Made by a program: the position numbers and the translations under genes | Notes under the pieces: model-generated | Told to the model about the DNA's origin: nothing | Databases searched by the model: none | The model's input: the letters and a program-made list of their open reading frames with translations, nothing else | Shown here: piece after piece, positions 23,585-36,792 of the stretch | Layout: each line of letters opens with the position of its first letter | Position numbering within the stretch: position 1 is the first letter of the stretch | Assembly (NCBI GenBank): GCA_947184155.2 | Contig: CAMXCT020001624.1 | Span: 385,001 to 449,000, forward strand | DNA length: 64,000 bases | Direction: 5' to 3' | From: Cladocopium goreaui | Lineage: Eukaryota; Sar; Dinophyceae; Suessiales; Symbiodiniaceae

Positions 23585-23768
23585 ATGATGCCGATCAAAG
23601 ATACGATGATGATGTCTAAGGAAAAGATCCCCAAATGGACTGCTGCGTCAACAACGTGATGGCCTGGTACGACAAGCAGGTTCTTGGGCAAAGCAGCTGA
23701 TGCGCCTTCCAATGCCTTGCAGGGACTGGATTGACAAGACCTTATTGGGCCGTTGCATAAAAACTTAG
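23585..23768 (+). CDS. putative small two-exon segment, unknown
   Basis: 23585-23655 starts at ATGATG and encodes MMPIKDTMMMSKEKIPKWTA. A possible 67-bp intron (23656-23722; GTGATG...CCTTGCAG) leads in phase to DWIDKTLLGRCIKT and TAG. The unspliced sequence is also open in another frame (SPNGLLRQQRDGLVRQAGSW), so the model is ambiguous. Confidence 0.25.
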
Positions 23769-24603
23769 ACCAAAATTAAACTTTTGCAGATGACATGTGC
23801 TTTGATCATCTTTGATCATGTTTGATCATCTCTGATCTCTGTGACATTTGCATGAGTTCCTGTTGCACATGAGCTGGTTATTGTTTCATTGCTTTTCAAC
23901 CTAGTTCATACTAGTTCCATGTTTTTGTGCATGTGCACAGCATCGATGCATATGTCTTGAAGAATGTTTCTTTCCGCCACTCAATGCTCACCCAGCATGT
24001 CCGTCGGTGAGGTCAAAGTACAGCGTGAGACAGAGGCAGAGTTCCGAGCAGATACCCAGGCTTTCCTGGCAAAGGCTTGATCGTTGACGGGAAATGTAGG
24101 AGCCTTTGTTATTACCCCTTGAACGCAGCACAACACAGCCATGGATATAATGTGAAGATAGTGAAGCTATAGTCTGCTTTTGGCCTGGCACCATGACACT
24201 TGTTGGATTTGAGCTGGTCAATCCCGCAAATGTAAACATATGTAAACTCAGATTCTTGAAGATTTCGATCCTGAAGGTGGTCTTCAAAGTAAGTATTAAT
24301 TTCTGTTCTGCTGCCACACATATCTTTGGCCGGCCATTTGCCACAAAAGTAGTGGACTCGCCCGACCGCACAGTCCTTGAACTATCCTGATCAATGCACA
24401 CCGTGGTCTGTGACTGGATGCAGGGAAGTGCTGAGGGACTGGCAGTGTTTCATTGTGGATTGCGGTTGCCGGTTGGCTTGTTCTGCAGTTCAGGAAATTT
24501 CAGGAATCCATTGGTCCATGCTTGTAGGTTTGGAAGGTGGGCCATCATGGGCCAATTCTTTCTCCTTTACCTGTACCTTTTCAAGCATTTTGAAGCCCTC
24601 CAG

Positions 24604-25329
24604 ACCTGAGGTGACCATGTTCTCAGATGCAACCGACGATGAGACCTTGAAGCTTGGTGTACTGTAAAAGTAAACCAAGGTGAGATGAGCACTGTTTGGA
24701 AAATGTTGGAACTCTTTGTGACTGGACTTTGAATCCTTTAACGTAGCAGTTTCTGAGGAAGGTGCTGATTGCTCGCGAGATCGAATCAGGGGCTCCAACG
24801 ATCTACACCGTTGGTGCCAGGACGACTCATCCAAGTTGGTGGGATTGGCGGCACAAAGCTGCTGGCCGGTGCTAGCAATCGGTTAAAATCGCCGTGTGCT
24901 TCTTATATAGATCTTCTTAGTTCCTTACATGAATAGACAATTGCGACATTTTGAGATGGTCCTTTTGGCTCTGGCGGCAGTTGTCACTGTTCTTGTGGTT
25001 GTGATGGTTTCAAACCTCATCGTCTCTCATTCGCGCAGTTCGTTTTGAAAACCAAATTTGACCAATTCTAGTACATACCTATAAACTTCTCAAAAGGCGT
25101 TGATCCTTCAAGTAAGGTAAGACGTGTCTTGTCCAGCAGATTCTTTGGCCTCGGAAGGATCTATGGCAGATTCGGCAAAGGCTTGTTCCGGCGGAAGTTT
25201 GATGTCCGTTTGGTGGTCTCTCGGATGAGTTTCCTGGTGGAGTTCCCCAAGAAGAAACGCCAGAAGCGGGCAACCGTGCTCCGCTACAATGCAGGCTGCG
25301 AGGTGTGCTGGGAAGTTGGGCGGAAGTGA
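24604..25329 (+). CDS. 3' exons of a basic protein of unknown function
   Basis: Exon 24604-24658 (PEVTMFSDATDDETLKLG), exon 24750-24868 (FLRKVLIAREIESGAPTIYT then VGARTTHPSWWDWRHKAAG; donor CCG|GTGCTA) and exon 25137-25329 (RFFGLGRIYGRFGKGLFRRK, VVSRMSFLVEFPKKKRQKR, ending EVCWEVGRK TGA). The 24868/25137 join is phase 2 on both sides. The last exon has a CAGCAG tandem acceptor: use of either AG keeps the frame and adds or removes one Arg. The C-terminal region is strongly basic (possible nucleic-acid binding or nuclear signal). An upstream candidate exon lies at 24490-24528 (VQEISGIHWSMLVG). It may be the tail of the preceding long gene. Confidence 0.5.
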
Positions 25330-25810
25330 AGCATTGCAGCAACATGCAGCAAGATTACCTATTGCAATTTTACGCTTGTTATGTATACTAAAATACTTTA
25401 GTTTCATTTGGAATCCTCTGGACAAGGGCCGGATCATGCCAGGATTTCCTTCCAATGGCTGGGGGCCGACGGGACATCAAAGGACACTTGGATACGTCTT
25501 TTTTGGGGGGCGGAGCCGTTTGGGTGCATGCTATGGAATCCTATGGGTAAACCTGGTGTGTTCCAGGACTGCGCATTTTGAAGGCCAAGAGCAAGAAAGC
25601 GCCGCATGGAGTCGCGCCTTGCCACAAGTGTTGTTTCATTATGTTCCAACACGGCAGCGTCCTACCGCTGGCCACAGAAGTTGGCTTGAATTGGAATATG
25701 TTAAAATCATTTGAAATCAACATTAATACTCCACTTTGGACTTCATATAAATTCTCATTGGAATTGATCAGCTGTTGCTTTTGGTGTTGTCGCTGCGCTG
25801 AGGTGCTCAG

Positions 25811-25973
25811 GTTTGGCAAAGGTTTCTTCAGACAAAGAACCTATGAACTGGTGGATGAGAAACAGTGCTTTTGGCTGAATCAAATACTTCATGCAGTGAC
25901 AGAAAAACGGTCAGTGTCTAGTGGACCCAACTTTATGGGAGGACACCGAGTGGTCAGTCAGCCGATGCCATGA
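25811..25973 (+). CDS. putative exon with a repeated RFGKG motif
   Basis: After GTGCTCAG|G the frame encodes FGKGFFRQRTYELVDEKQCF then WLNQILHAVTEKRSVSSGPN. The (R)FGKGFFR start resembles RFGKGLFRR at 25161-25190, suggesting a duplicated exon or neighbouring paralogue. Function unknown. Confidence 0.33.
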
Positions 25974-28900
25974 CATCCGACCATCATGTGTTGATTTGAT
26001 GGAGTTGATGAATGTTGCTGCAGTGTTTCCTTCCATATTATCATATATTACCCAATGTTTGTAGCAACCCAAAAAATAACTACCGACAACTTATCATAAC
26101 TTATCCCAATTTCATCCAATTTCCAGAAGGTCTCAACAATCCCCAATGGATCCAATGGGATGTTCATTCATTGGGTCTACCGCATTGGATGGAGTCAAAA
26201 CTGTGGAGGTCTCCCTGTGCCGTGGCACATGCTATGTGCCGAGCTGCATGTTACAGACCGGAAACATGTGACAACTACATCGATCCTGATGGCTACATTG
26301 GATTGGAGCCTCGATTAGAATTGCTGTAGAATACTTTTGGATCAGTTTGACTTCAAGCTCACTTCATCCTCCATATTTTGCCTCCTTAGCTGCACACCTG
26401 AGGCATGTGCAGGTATTCCAAACACATGCACATGCACACGCAAGAGCCAAATCGAATGCACGCAGGTTCTCATGTGCACGGTTGGCTGGCTAAATGGCTG
26501 TTTCCTCGGAGCACTGGTCTCTATCCACATGGGTCCAATGTTTGCCTCTCCTTCATTTGTTACTCGCACTGGTCACATGACAGTTTCGTGTGCACAATCA
26601 ATTCCATCATATTCCATCATGCAAAGTTGCAACTCACGGCCGATCTGCCACTTAGGACAGCAAAGCGGCTCAGGCTAGGATTGGTGCCTGCGGTTCTTGT
26701 ATGGTATGTCAGATATGACATTCGAGGGAGAAAAGCTGATTACTATGGGCTTCGTTGGTGAATATGTGTAATTTATCGCTCTGGATAACTATTTTCGGGC
26801 TCATTGTCACAGCTTTTGCAGCTGTCGACCCTGAAGGCCAGCCAAAAGAACCTGCTGCCAATTTGTGCTCCGGTAAAGGGACTAGCAAAGGCCAATGGGG
26901 TGACGGAAACTAGCTCAAATTTGGTGCTTCAAATAAAAAGCAAACTATAGCAAACTTCTTCGGAGCTCATTCTGAGATATTTTGAGGCTTGTGGCCTCAA
27001 GTCAAGCAGTTGGAACGACTTGCAAGCGGCTTTTCAAATGGCCCAACTTGCTGACTGTTTAACGGTTTTGTTGATCCAGGACAGCAACCTTGTTGTTGTG
27101 AAGTAAGATGAAGTAAGTAGTTCAAATCCAATCCACACTTTCACGGATTTGATGCAATATAGTCTGGGCCGTTCATTCACTGCGTGGGTGCCATGTGCCA
27201 CTAGTTTCCTGACCCAACGTGCACTATCAGCACCAGCTGAGGAAAGCAATACGTCCAGTGACACCAAACTGGGTCCAACTGCTTTGCGGCCATTCGTTTG
27301 GCAGCACTTGTTCAAAGAGGGCAAAGATGAAGCAATGCCTCGGACCGAAGCCTTGGCTTATGCAGCTGCGGTTTGTGACAAGCACGTTCTTCCATTTTGG
27401 TCCTGTGGCTGCATGAGATCAAGCTGACGGTTGTTCACTATGTAATGTGGGAACTTGTCGGTTACCGCCTTTGGTCAACTATGCCAAGTACGATGGCAGA
27501 ATAGGCAGCATGCATTGTTTCTGCGTTGAGTCACGGACCGAAGCAAGAAAGACCGAACAGCTCTACACCGCATCAAATGAACCATAAGCCTGGAGCGCTG
27601 TTGCTATTGCATTGACGAGCGCATACGAGCGCCGAAACCAACAGAAAGAAGAGAGATGAAGAGAGTATGTTCATCCTGTTCATCACACATTTCACGCCTG
27701 GAAACATATATAGGTCGTGCGGCAGCGAAGAGTGCTCACTCTGCCAGGGAGTGGCCTCAATGTGCCTTACCTGAAGCTTTGGAACGTGGCCAACTCCGCA
27801 GCTTACTGAAGGTAGCAAAGCGAGGCTCTGAAGTTGATTGCGAGGAAATCTCTTACAATATAATCAGTCTACCATTTGTTAAGCTGTTCCTGTTTCATGC
27901 TCAGGATTGAGGTATTCTGGCAGACGCCGCAATTCAAGAGTCCATTTTCTGAACCAAGCCTTGCTTAATAACATGTGGCCCCTGCAACATCGATCGTTCG
28001 GCCTCGAGGTATACTTCATCGCAGAATCCAGACGAGTGGTGCAGCACCTTCAAACTTCCAGACAGCGAGAATCTGGTCACAATTATAATTTCTGTCCCGT
28101 TATGGGCCAAGGGCCAAGGGATATGGTCCTAAAACTTGAAGCACGCCGCGTTGCGTTGCTATTAGGATATATTTATTCCATAGTTGATGCTAATCTTGTG
28201 CTAATTATGGATGACAAGTCTCACATGATTGCGAACATTTGAGATCTTATTCTGACTGTCTTGCGCTCAAATGGATTCCGCTCGAGGAATGTGTCTGCAT
28301 CCTATGCTCGAGATCTTGGCCGATATTTCAAATGCCACTATTTGGCAGGCGCTGTTCCAAATGGCTGGTAGCAGGGCTCAATTTCTGGTAGACTGTTGGA
28401 CTCCAAAGATCTTTCGTTTGGTGGTAGTTAGGGGTCTTACTTCATGTACTTCTCCAGCCCAGTGCTGCACCATGTTTTTTCGGCAATTATTTTTCAGTCT
28501 TAGCCCCTGATCGAGGGGATATAATTATAATGAAGGCAACAGGGGTAACAGATGGCCTAACTAAGCGTAACTAACCGTGACAAAGGACTTCACCTGCACC
28601 TTGCTGCTGCGGCCCAATTTGCAGCCCAGCCAACCCTGTCACAGTCAGAGTCAAATTCTCTCTCCATCAGCGACTTCTATAATTAGGTATATTAGATTAG
28701 TACCCCGCATATAGTCACAATATACTCATAATATGGTCATATTGGTTAGCCATGTCTAGCCACTAGAGTGTAGTCATTTGTGCAGGATATTTGGGAAGCA
28801 CCGATGACAAGCGCCGACTATCTGGCAGAGAGTCCACAACAGATGAGGTGTGCTCAGCACGCACTTTGTGTTCGGACTCTTGTCATGGGATGGTCTAGTA

Positions 28901-29439
28901 AAGGTGCAAAAAAAAGCGCGCACACCAGACACACGTCATTAAATTTGTAAGTTTCAAGTTTCAAATTGCCACACATACATCAAACTGAGTGAAGATTGGT
29001 ATTGAGCAATGATGAGCAATGATAGGCAATGCTTCTTTTTTTCTCTCGGAGAGAGTTGTGGGTGATTGCCAGATATTACCAGCGATGCTGTTTTTGAACC
29101 ATTTATTTTCCCCAAATGCTCCGCACTTGCAAATTCGAGCAGTTTCATCCAGTGGGTGGTGTGCAATTGGTCCTCTGGCAAATTGTGCCAGAGCATGCCA
29201 GAGCCACGAGTGCCTAGGAAGAGAACAGTCGATTGCCAAAACTGGACATGCGACCGGGCTTGCAGAAAGGCAGGGCTGTGACCCCTGGTTACCTGGTTTA
29301 TCGATGGTTTTCCATCATGTTTTCAAGCCGAAAGGAGTTTGCATGTATTGCACGTGGATTGTGTTTGACCGCTACATGTGTTCATACATGTGGTGTTGTC
29401 CTGACGCATCTGACACTCAATCAAGAAGTTCCAGTGCAG
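25974..29439 (+). other. mostly intronic/intergenic; weak exons only
   Basis: Open plus-strand segments occur at 26110-26329 and 27149-27427 (LRPFVWQHLFKEGKDEAMPR), but no splice-phase chain was found and two frames are open in each. Nothing else is supported. Confidence 0.3.
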
Positions 29440-29541
29440 GCACTGACGCCTATGCGGATTCGCAGTGTCGCATGTGCATAGAATTTGTTCAGCGTGCTGC
29501 TGCTGGCATGAGACCCAAGAAGTTCTGCAAGGCCATACCAG
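29440..29541 (+). CDS. putative exon with Cys pairs
   Basis: Between AGTGCAG|G and a possible GC donor (CCAG|GCATCT), phase 1-1, the frame encodes DAYADSQCRMCIEFVQRAAA then GMRPKKFCKAIPG. The C-x2-C followed by a distant C recalls part of a saposin-B-like pattern, but the evidence is thin. Confidence 0.32.
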
Positions 29542-31038
29542 GCATCTCAGCAGGAACATCTCTGGACAACTTTGACGTCAAACGGCGCTATGCAACGTTT
29601 TGTCTTTCCACCACCTTTGAGTTGAACCAGATTTTGCAATTTTTTGCCAATGTGTGTAGAAGATTGTAGAAGTGTTGCAATATGTTGCAATACTGAGAGA
29701 TACTTTCAAGTTGTTGAGGTGCACCGACCCTTGAAATCCATTGATATCGTACAGATCACCTCTGACATCTTTTGCATTGCAGAGGGTGGGCAAGGTGGAG
29801 CATATAAGAAATATATAGGAATTGCATGGAATTGCCACAGTCGGGATATCGCCGAGAGGTGAGTGCATCCGATGGAGAGACATGACAGAAACAGAGACGA
29901 AAGACATCAGTTGGCAAAGGTTCGATTGATTCGAGTTGTCGGATTGCTTGACTCCATTCACTCTGCTGCTAGCTGCTAGCCTTTGAGTGTTTGCGCCGAG
30001 GGATGTACGCTCAGCAGAAGATCTTCTGTGAAGGCACTTTGAATGACATGATGGATGCAGTGCCTGGTATCAAAGATGCCCAAGAAAGGTCGGAGATCCC
30101 AGTCATGCTCATCACAAGGTTCAAGACATGTTTTTCAAGTGTGGATGGTGCAGTATCACGAGTCTTGTTCTCTTGCTTTTGGAAGTGCGAGGACAATAGC
30201 AGCCTGAAATCGTATCTTTGAAGTTTGAGTCCATCATGATTTGAATGCCGATTCAGATGTTCCGGCATGTAAGCAGGTTCCAAGATATCCAAGATGTTGG
30301 TAAGTTGATGTAAGTTGATGTAAGTTGTAAGTAAATGTAAGTAAGTCAACTTCCTGATCCCAGTATCTACCATTCTTCTGGCAGTTGCGCCCAATTTTGT
30401 GGGATGTCAAGGTCAACCTTGGGCAGTTTGATCTGGGGATGGACCAGCTGCTTGGCAAAGATCCCAAAGGTGCAATTAAGCTGATGTCGTTCAGCCAAGC
30501 CCTTTTGCCGCACAACCATTGTGACATTTAGGATCCAATCTGCCAGTGTCACTCGAACAGAGGTCCCCAGGACTAGCAATTTGGAATGTAAATGCAAGAC
30601 TGTATAGTGACTAGTTGCGTGTAAATCATTGTAAATCAGTTGTGGAGCATATCATATGCAGCATATCCTCGAATTGAAACAGCTCTGGGTTTGAATTGAA
30701 GATCTCTTGGCTTCGAGGCAAACTCACCGGGAATGTGTGCAACAAGTACTGCCAGCCATTGGTGAAGCGGAAGCCTGTGGTGCGCGAGTCGCTGAAGAAT
30801 CCATCTCCATTGCTCTTGGCGGGTCAGGATACCTTGCCAGCGCCTCCTGGGAAGGCGCGGACTTGGACCAAGGCCCATTAAAAAAAATGTCTCCCTCATG
30901 CAAGATTAGCAAACTGCAGCAAACCAGGAGAAACATAGTTTTGTACGCCTTGCATCGCCTTGCTCCATTGCCGAATTCGTTTGAGAATTCTTTCGGTCGG
31001 ATGCTGCGCTGCAGTGATGAATGGATCATGGCTTCCAG
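29542..31038 (+). other. weak coding segment near 30.73-30.88 kb, otherwise nothing
   Basis: A frame around 30733-30880 encodes ECVQQVLPAIGEAEACGARV then AEESISIALGGSGYLASA and may be an exon upstream of the next gene, but a second frame is equally open. A run of GTAAGTTGAT-type 10-bp copies lies at 30298-30330. Confidence 0.3.
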
Positions 31039-34000
31039 GTCACTGAGACGATGCAGCTGCAGACGGAAGCGCCGGAGGAGATCGTCAAATCGCCCTGGAT
31101 GCAGCGGGCCATGCAACTCGACCTGCTCTGTGGTCGAGCCAAAGGGTAGGAATGATCCCTTTGCAACGATGAAAGAGATAGAGCAGATCTGCAGATGATA
31201 AGACCACAAGAACCGTTTTTGAAGACCATTTGATACATTTCATAGACAATATACATTTCATTTCATATAATATACTGAAATGGTTTCTCCTTTCCACCCC
31301 TGTTTCCGGAATGAGTGTGGTGGAGAGCAAAACCTCTCCCGAATTCTGATGTCTCTCAATAGCCTCTGTTTGATTTTATGAATCTCTAATCTTAATTACT
31401 GTCATCTTGGCTCCAAGGAAGAGTGGAAGAGTGTCTCTACGAGGCTGCCGTTGAGCATGTCCCTCTCAGGCCCACAGGCAGGACTGCTGCAGAACTGTTG
31501 AACCTGGCATTCATTGCAAAGTTAAAGCTGTGAGCATCCTACAGAAGGTTGAAGTCAGAAGCGGGATAGGTAAAACCTGGACCATATAGTACCTTACCTA
31601 TCCTTATTTTATTTTCCCGACCTACTGGCCCATGCAGTGCTTCAAGTGCAGCTTTTCTACAGTTTCCTCCTTCGCAGGACCGTTTTTGCCTCACAAGAGG
31701 AGAAAGAAAAACGTCAACAAAGCACGTAAAGATTCTAATTATTAGACACAGAAATAAATAAGAATATTGAAGTAGCCCAGCGTCCCAGCAATGGCGAGAT
31801 ATGTTATGCCCCCAATACCGCCAATACCCGGTAAAGAGATGAGAGTCTCGACTCGGCACAGGTGGTTCTGTGGAAGTTAGATGATCGTATCCAATCTTCT
31901 ATCAGCTGCTCTCCTGCAGACCGAAACCGGGACAAACAAAAGCCGGATAGCAATGGATAGCAGACGATGATCGTGGCCTAAAGGAGCTCAACTTTTGGTC
32001 GTAAGATGTTTCCAGTTGTCTATTTGGCAATTGCCTCGGGCAAAGAATTCAGAACAATTGAATCACTTGACTGGACACGACCCCTTTGCATTCAGACACT
32101 CTTAGGTGGTTGGGAAGCTTTGCTGAAAGAAATTGCCTGGGACGGAACCTTCACGCAGAAGAGGGTATGGCCCAGAACAAGTTCCGTGCCATGCACTGGT
32201 TGAAAGTTTGAGCCACCCAGGGACTGTGCTCCACGATGCGCTTGATATCATTTGATAATTAATAAGATAATCGAAGTTTATCTAAGTTTGATTTGCTTCT
32301 GCGCGCTGCCACAGGACACTCTCGGGGCGTGCTAGTCTGGATACTTCTGTTTTATGCCTGGTCAGACTTTTGAAGGATTCAGCACTTTGCCTTGTTGGCA
32401 TGAGGGTCTTGGGCCCTTTGAGCCCGGGTAGGATGGTTCAGATTGGCGCAGCCAGATCCGCCTGAGGTACACAGGGGTTGATGTCCAGGAAAGTTCGGGA
32501 AGCCGTTTTCTTGATGCTCAAAGAGGCCACCTTGCTGAGGACAGGAAGATAGCTGGAAGGATTTGGAAGGTAAGGATGAGTCAGGATGAGCATAGGCACA
32601 GAAATGATGCTGGCGATGTTTGGTGGTGGAGTTGGCAATTCTGATGAATGACTGATGATTCGCCATTGATCAGTGCAGAAGCCAGTTGCTCAATTGCATC
32701 CGACACTCGAGATGGGCCAGAAAATCGCGCACGCCTGTTTCACCTTTCAAGGACTCATATTAACTTCATCTCAGACATTCTGGACACCAAAGTGAACCTC
32801 CGAGTTGCAAGGTGGGTTGGCTCAGTGGGCAGTAGATGATATCAGAATCTATTAGATGTAGTGGAAATCCATGTGCTGCAGTCCGCGTTGTATTCCACTT
32901 GAACAAGACTTTCATAACCACTTTCATATTTTGCAGTGATTTGGACATACTTAGAACATCTTAGAACGTTTTGATGTGTTTAACGTTGGTTTTGTTGTCT
33001 TTTGGTCCAGCAGCTCCAGAGCATCGCTTCGCCAGGCAGGCGGCTGAAGACTTGATCCATCGAGTGGATTTGTTGGTGGAGAACCTTGGGGCGATGAGCC
33101 AGGCATTTCTGCATGAAATTACCGAGATAAAGTGAAATTGTCCCAGGTATTGGCATATTGGCATGCCAGGTGTAGGAACGACATGTACATGGCGATGATA
33201 TACATTATAGTCTATACCAGTCATTTGATAGTATATTGATGGAACATGAAGGTATCATAAGGATTCATAAGGATCAATAATATTGGTATCCAACTGAAGC
33301 TCTCAGCGAAGGCGTTAAGTAATGTGTGGAATGTATAGGCCATCCTGGGCAAGGTCAGTGGCAAGGTGTTGCTCCACATGGCCCCTATGGCAGCGATGGC
33401 AGGTGATGGACAGCATCTCACTCAGCAAAGCGCCTTCAAAATTACGGCGACAACTGCAGCGAAAGGCCCGTGACAGGGAGGAGGTGCCTTGACTCTGTCG
33501 GAAGGGGTCGGAAGTGGCAAGTGATGGCAAGTGTCCAGGAAGTTGTGGATGACTGGTTTTGCTTTGTTTCCATCAGACTCCGATAGCGCCAATAGCCCAC
33601 TTTCAATCTGGCATTTGGTTGACAATTTAGACATATTTGAATTATGTACGAATGAATATGGAAAAAAGACAGGTGTTACTGCAGCACGTTTGGTCCAGTT
33701 TGTGGTGCTCTTGGCGCCTATCATATATCGATATCATTCGATATCGTTCTCTCATGTTCTCTCAATTCTCCCGTTGCCACGGAGGTTGTGAAATGCTACT
33801 CTGTGGTGGTTGCTCGGCATGAGACCCTTGGCTCAGATCTGCATGGTCGGTGTTCACCTTTGTGCAGAAGGGACCAGTGTGCAGCTGAAAGCAGGGATTG
33901 AATGCAATCATTCTTGTTCAATCATGATTGCATGGACCATACTGTAATGCAATAAGGATCCAAATAAATCCAAATAACGTATTACCGTATTAATATATTT

Positions 34001-36792
34001 TATAATTTATAACTTATAACAATATAAATATGATAAAATAAACGCCTGATGAAACCACGATCCGATCTGCCATCAGCTGCCCAGGAAGTATATCCCCATC
34101 ATGGAAGAGCTGAGCTCAGCGTTGAAAGACGCCACTGATCCACATCTGCAAGAGTTGTTTTGCACATGTTTATTTGTATGAACCGTTGCGTGATTATTAC
34201 TGAATGCCAGCTTCTCCTTGCTATGATTCACATTTGAAACATGTTGAAACGTTGAACATGAAACAATGAAACAATATTGAAACAATGAAACAATGACGCA
34301 CATGCTCGAGTTTCTGGCCTTATCATGACTCTGCATCAGATTGAGAGCACAATTGCGACAGCTGCCGAGGACAAGCTTGTGGAAGCTCGTCAACGAGGTG
34401 TGAAGTACTCGCCAAAGGATACAGGACTCTTGGGCTCACGAGCGTTGAAACGGCAGTGCTTCCTGGCAGATTCAGATGCATTTCACTTCCTGGCCGGAGG
34501 GAAATGCCGCCAAAAGTACTTCTTGGCCTAGTGTCGCAGATCACTGGAGCTGCTTCCAACAGAGGTTTCTGATTTTGACTTGTAATGCAGCGCGTGGCAT
34601 GGAGATTTGAATAGAATTGATTTATAATCATTTTTTCCCAAGAGTAGGTCCGTATTTCGGATTTTCTTTTGCGCAAACTGTTTCTTGTGCAGCGTTTCGC
34701 TTGGAAGGACTCCTTGATGTTCTGACCAAGTTCTACCTTGTTCTTCCCGAGGAGGACTTCCGGCTGCTCCTTTGTCTCAAAGCAGAGCCCGCACTTTGCT
34801 TTGTCTCAAAATTCTCAAAGCAAATGAAAGTAGCTCTTTTTGATTCTTTTTGTCTCATGGTATTTCTCTCAGTTGTCGCTAAGATACCGGCTGGTAAATG
34901 CTGGTAGATGCTGGAAAGGTGTTCTTTGTTTCGTACAGGCAGGGCAGGTTGGTCATTGCTCGTTGATTCAGGGACTGTCCAAGTGTGCAGGAGCAGACGC
35001 GATTCACAAGACTCAAACAGTGGCTGAATCCGTTCAACTTGTTCCGCCACTTGGCGCAATTGTCAGGGGGAATGAATACCGTTGAATACCAGTACTTATG
35101 TTTTGGAATGAAATAGAAAGATATGAAGCACTGTGTAGCAAATGTAGCAATCCGTTTTACGTATAGATAGGCTGCTGCAATAGCAGTGTTCCACGGTTCC
35201 AGGTGCAAACATCACAACCGTATCCAGCGGCTTATTGAGTGAAAGTAAGCTGCCGTGAATTGCCAGCCACCTCGAGCATGGCCATGGGTTTGGATCAGTA
35301 AAAATCACGTAGGACCAAGAAATTTGTTTTGTGAATTTGTGTTTTTTTTTATTGTGGCCACTGCAGTTCTGGTGATCCATCTTGATCCTTGATCTGTTCG
35401 GAAGCCTTTTGCTATGCCAAGGGACCCGTTTGAAGATTGACAAACTTGTGAAAGCGGATGCGAATCCCGGCTTGTATCTTACGCATGGGCAGCAGAGACT
35501 CATCTCCCCTGCGGCAGGGGCCCTGCTCTACTCTAAAACGCACAGCCACACAGAGAGCAAGGATTCATCATTACATTGATCCGCAAACAAACCAGTGTAC
35601 CAGTGTCCTACAAAAGAATAAATGAAGGCTGGGGTCACCATCGTGACTACCCAGCGTCCAACGTAAGGTCTTCTGTGTTGTGATTGTTCCTGTCACTGCT
35701 TGGGATGTTTCATATGGTCATCATATGTCATCATTTTCTCAGGAAAGATTGCTCCTTTCGCAAGGCATGTTGTGATGGGCCAAATGCACTGCCAATCAAG
35801 CCAGTTCTCACGTTCATCGCTCATCGAGCATGCAGCATTTCATTTATCATGGGCAGTGGGCTTGCTACTATACACATGTTACACCATGTTACACCAGACC
35901 AGCTGGATGTCGGCTGCAAAAAGGGGTCTTTATGGTCATGGGTTCATACTAGATCAGCGCGGCACAAAGGCAACTAGATGTTGAACCAACAGTAGCACAG
36001 CGCTCATTGCATATTTTTCCCAGCTGCTCGCCTTTTGATAGCCAACCATTTCTGCGACCAAAGTGTCTTGTTCCCAGCTTGCCAAGAGTTCTTGGAAGGT
36101 TCGAAAGATGACGCGAAGTGGCTTGTGGAAAGCACCTCGGTACCACCCCAATCTCAGGATGGCATGCGACTGACATAATGATGTCATTAACTAGCTTTTC
36201 TTAGAGTCATTAACAGTGAATGTCACGTTTGACTTCGAAAGGGTCAGCAGTTCAGACTTACTGCAATACACGATGTCAATGTCTTGTTATCTCAAGCTGA
36301 GGAGTTTCAGACTTGTTGCACTGAACGGACACAACAAGTTCTTGGCTGGGAGACCAACATAAGTGCCTTGTTCGTAAGTTTTTGCAGGTTGTTGGTTTTG
36401 CATGGTTTTGCTTTGTGGATAGGCTTTGGTTCATAATTAGGCAAGTACGGCGGAAGGAGCTGTTGCATGGTAATGCCGAGTATTGCCGCATAGATCGTGT
36501 TCCAAAACGGCTAAGGAATCGTGAACATGCAGATCACCAAGGTTCTGGATATGATGGGCTATGTGTCTCTTGGTAGAAGCACCGCATTGTCGGAATCTCT
36601 GTTCGCCATCTACGAAATCGGCTGCCCGCTTTTGATTCTATTGTGATATGTTGTGATATTTATGATGCATGGCTTCCTGCAGATCTTTGTCTGTTGCTTG
36701 TTGCCCCAGTGCAACTGATTGGACACTACATGTGGTGCGCAACGAAAAATGTAGCTAGTGACCTGCGCTTGGCAAAGATGTTCACAGAATGA
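31039..36792 (+). CDS. long multi-exon gene, unknown protein
   Basis: Exons (many joining in phase): 31039-31132 (ETMQLQTEAPEEIVKSPWMQ), 31418-31520 (RVEECLYEAAVEHVPLRPTG), 31678-31725 (TVFASQEEKEKRQQST), 32106-32164 (GGWEALLKEIAWDGTFTQKR), 32315-32427 (TLSGRASLDTSVLCLVRLLK), 32475-32569 (VDVQESSGSRFLDAQRGHLA), 32679-32811 (THINFISDILDTKVNLRVAR), 33036-33102 (QAAEDLIHRVDLLVENLGAM; GC donor CAG|GCATTT), 33339-33473 (AILGKVSGKVLLHMAPMAAM), 34085-34175 (KYIPIMEELSSALKDATDPH), 34340-34397 (IESTIATAAEDKLVEARQRG), 34693 on (FRLEGLLDVLTKFYLVLPEE), 36024-36139 (ARLLIANHFCDQSVLFPACQ), 36302-36373 (EFQTCCTERTQQVLGWETNI; donor TTC|GTAAGT) and 36683-36792 (LCLLLVAPVQLIGHYMWCAT; TGA). The product is largely helical, with a possible membrane segment at the C-terminus. 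No family was recognised. The join between 32164 and 32315, the segment 34.8-36.0 kb, and whether this is one gene are unresolved. Confidence 0.45.

Noticed and set aside
35949..36187. Minus-strand frame of about 77 codons
   Set aside because: The plus strand here has a phase-consistent exon (36024-36139) with a TTTTTCCCAG acceptor, so the minus frame is taken as its shadow.
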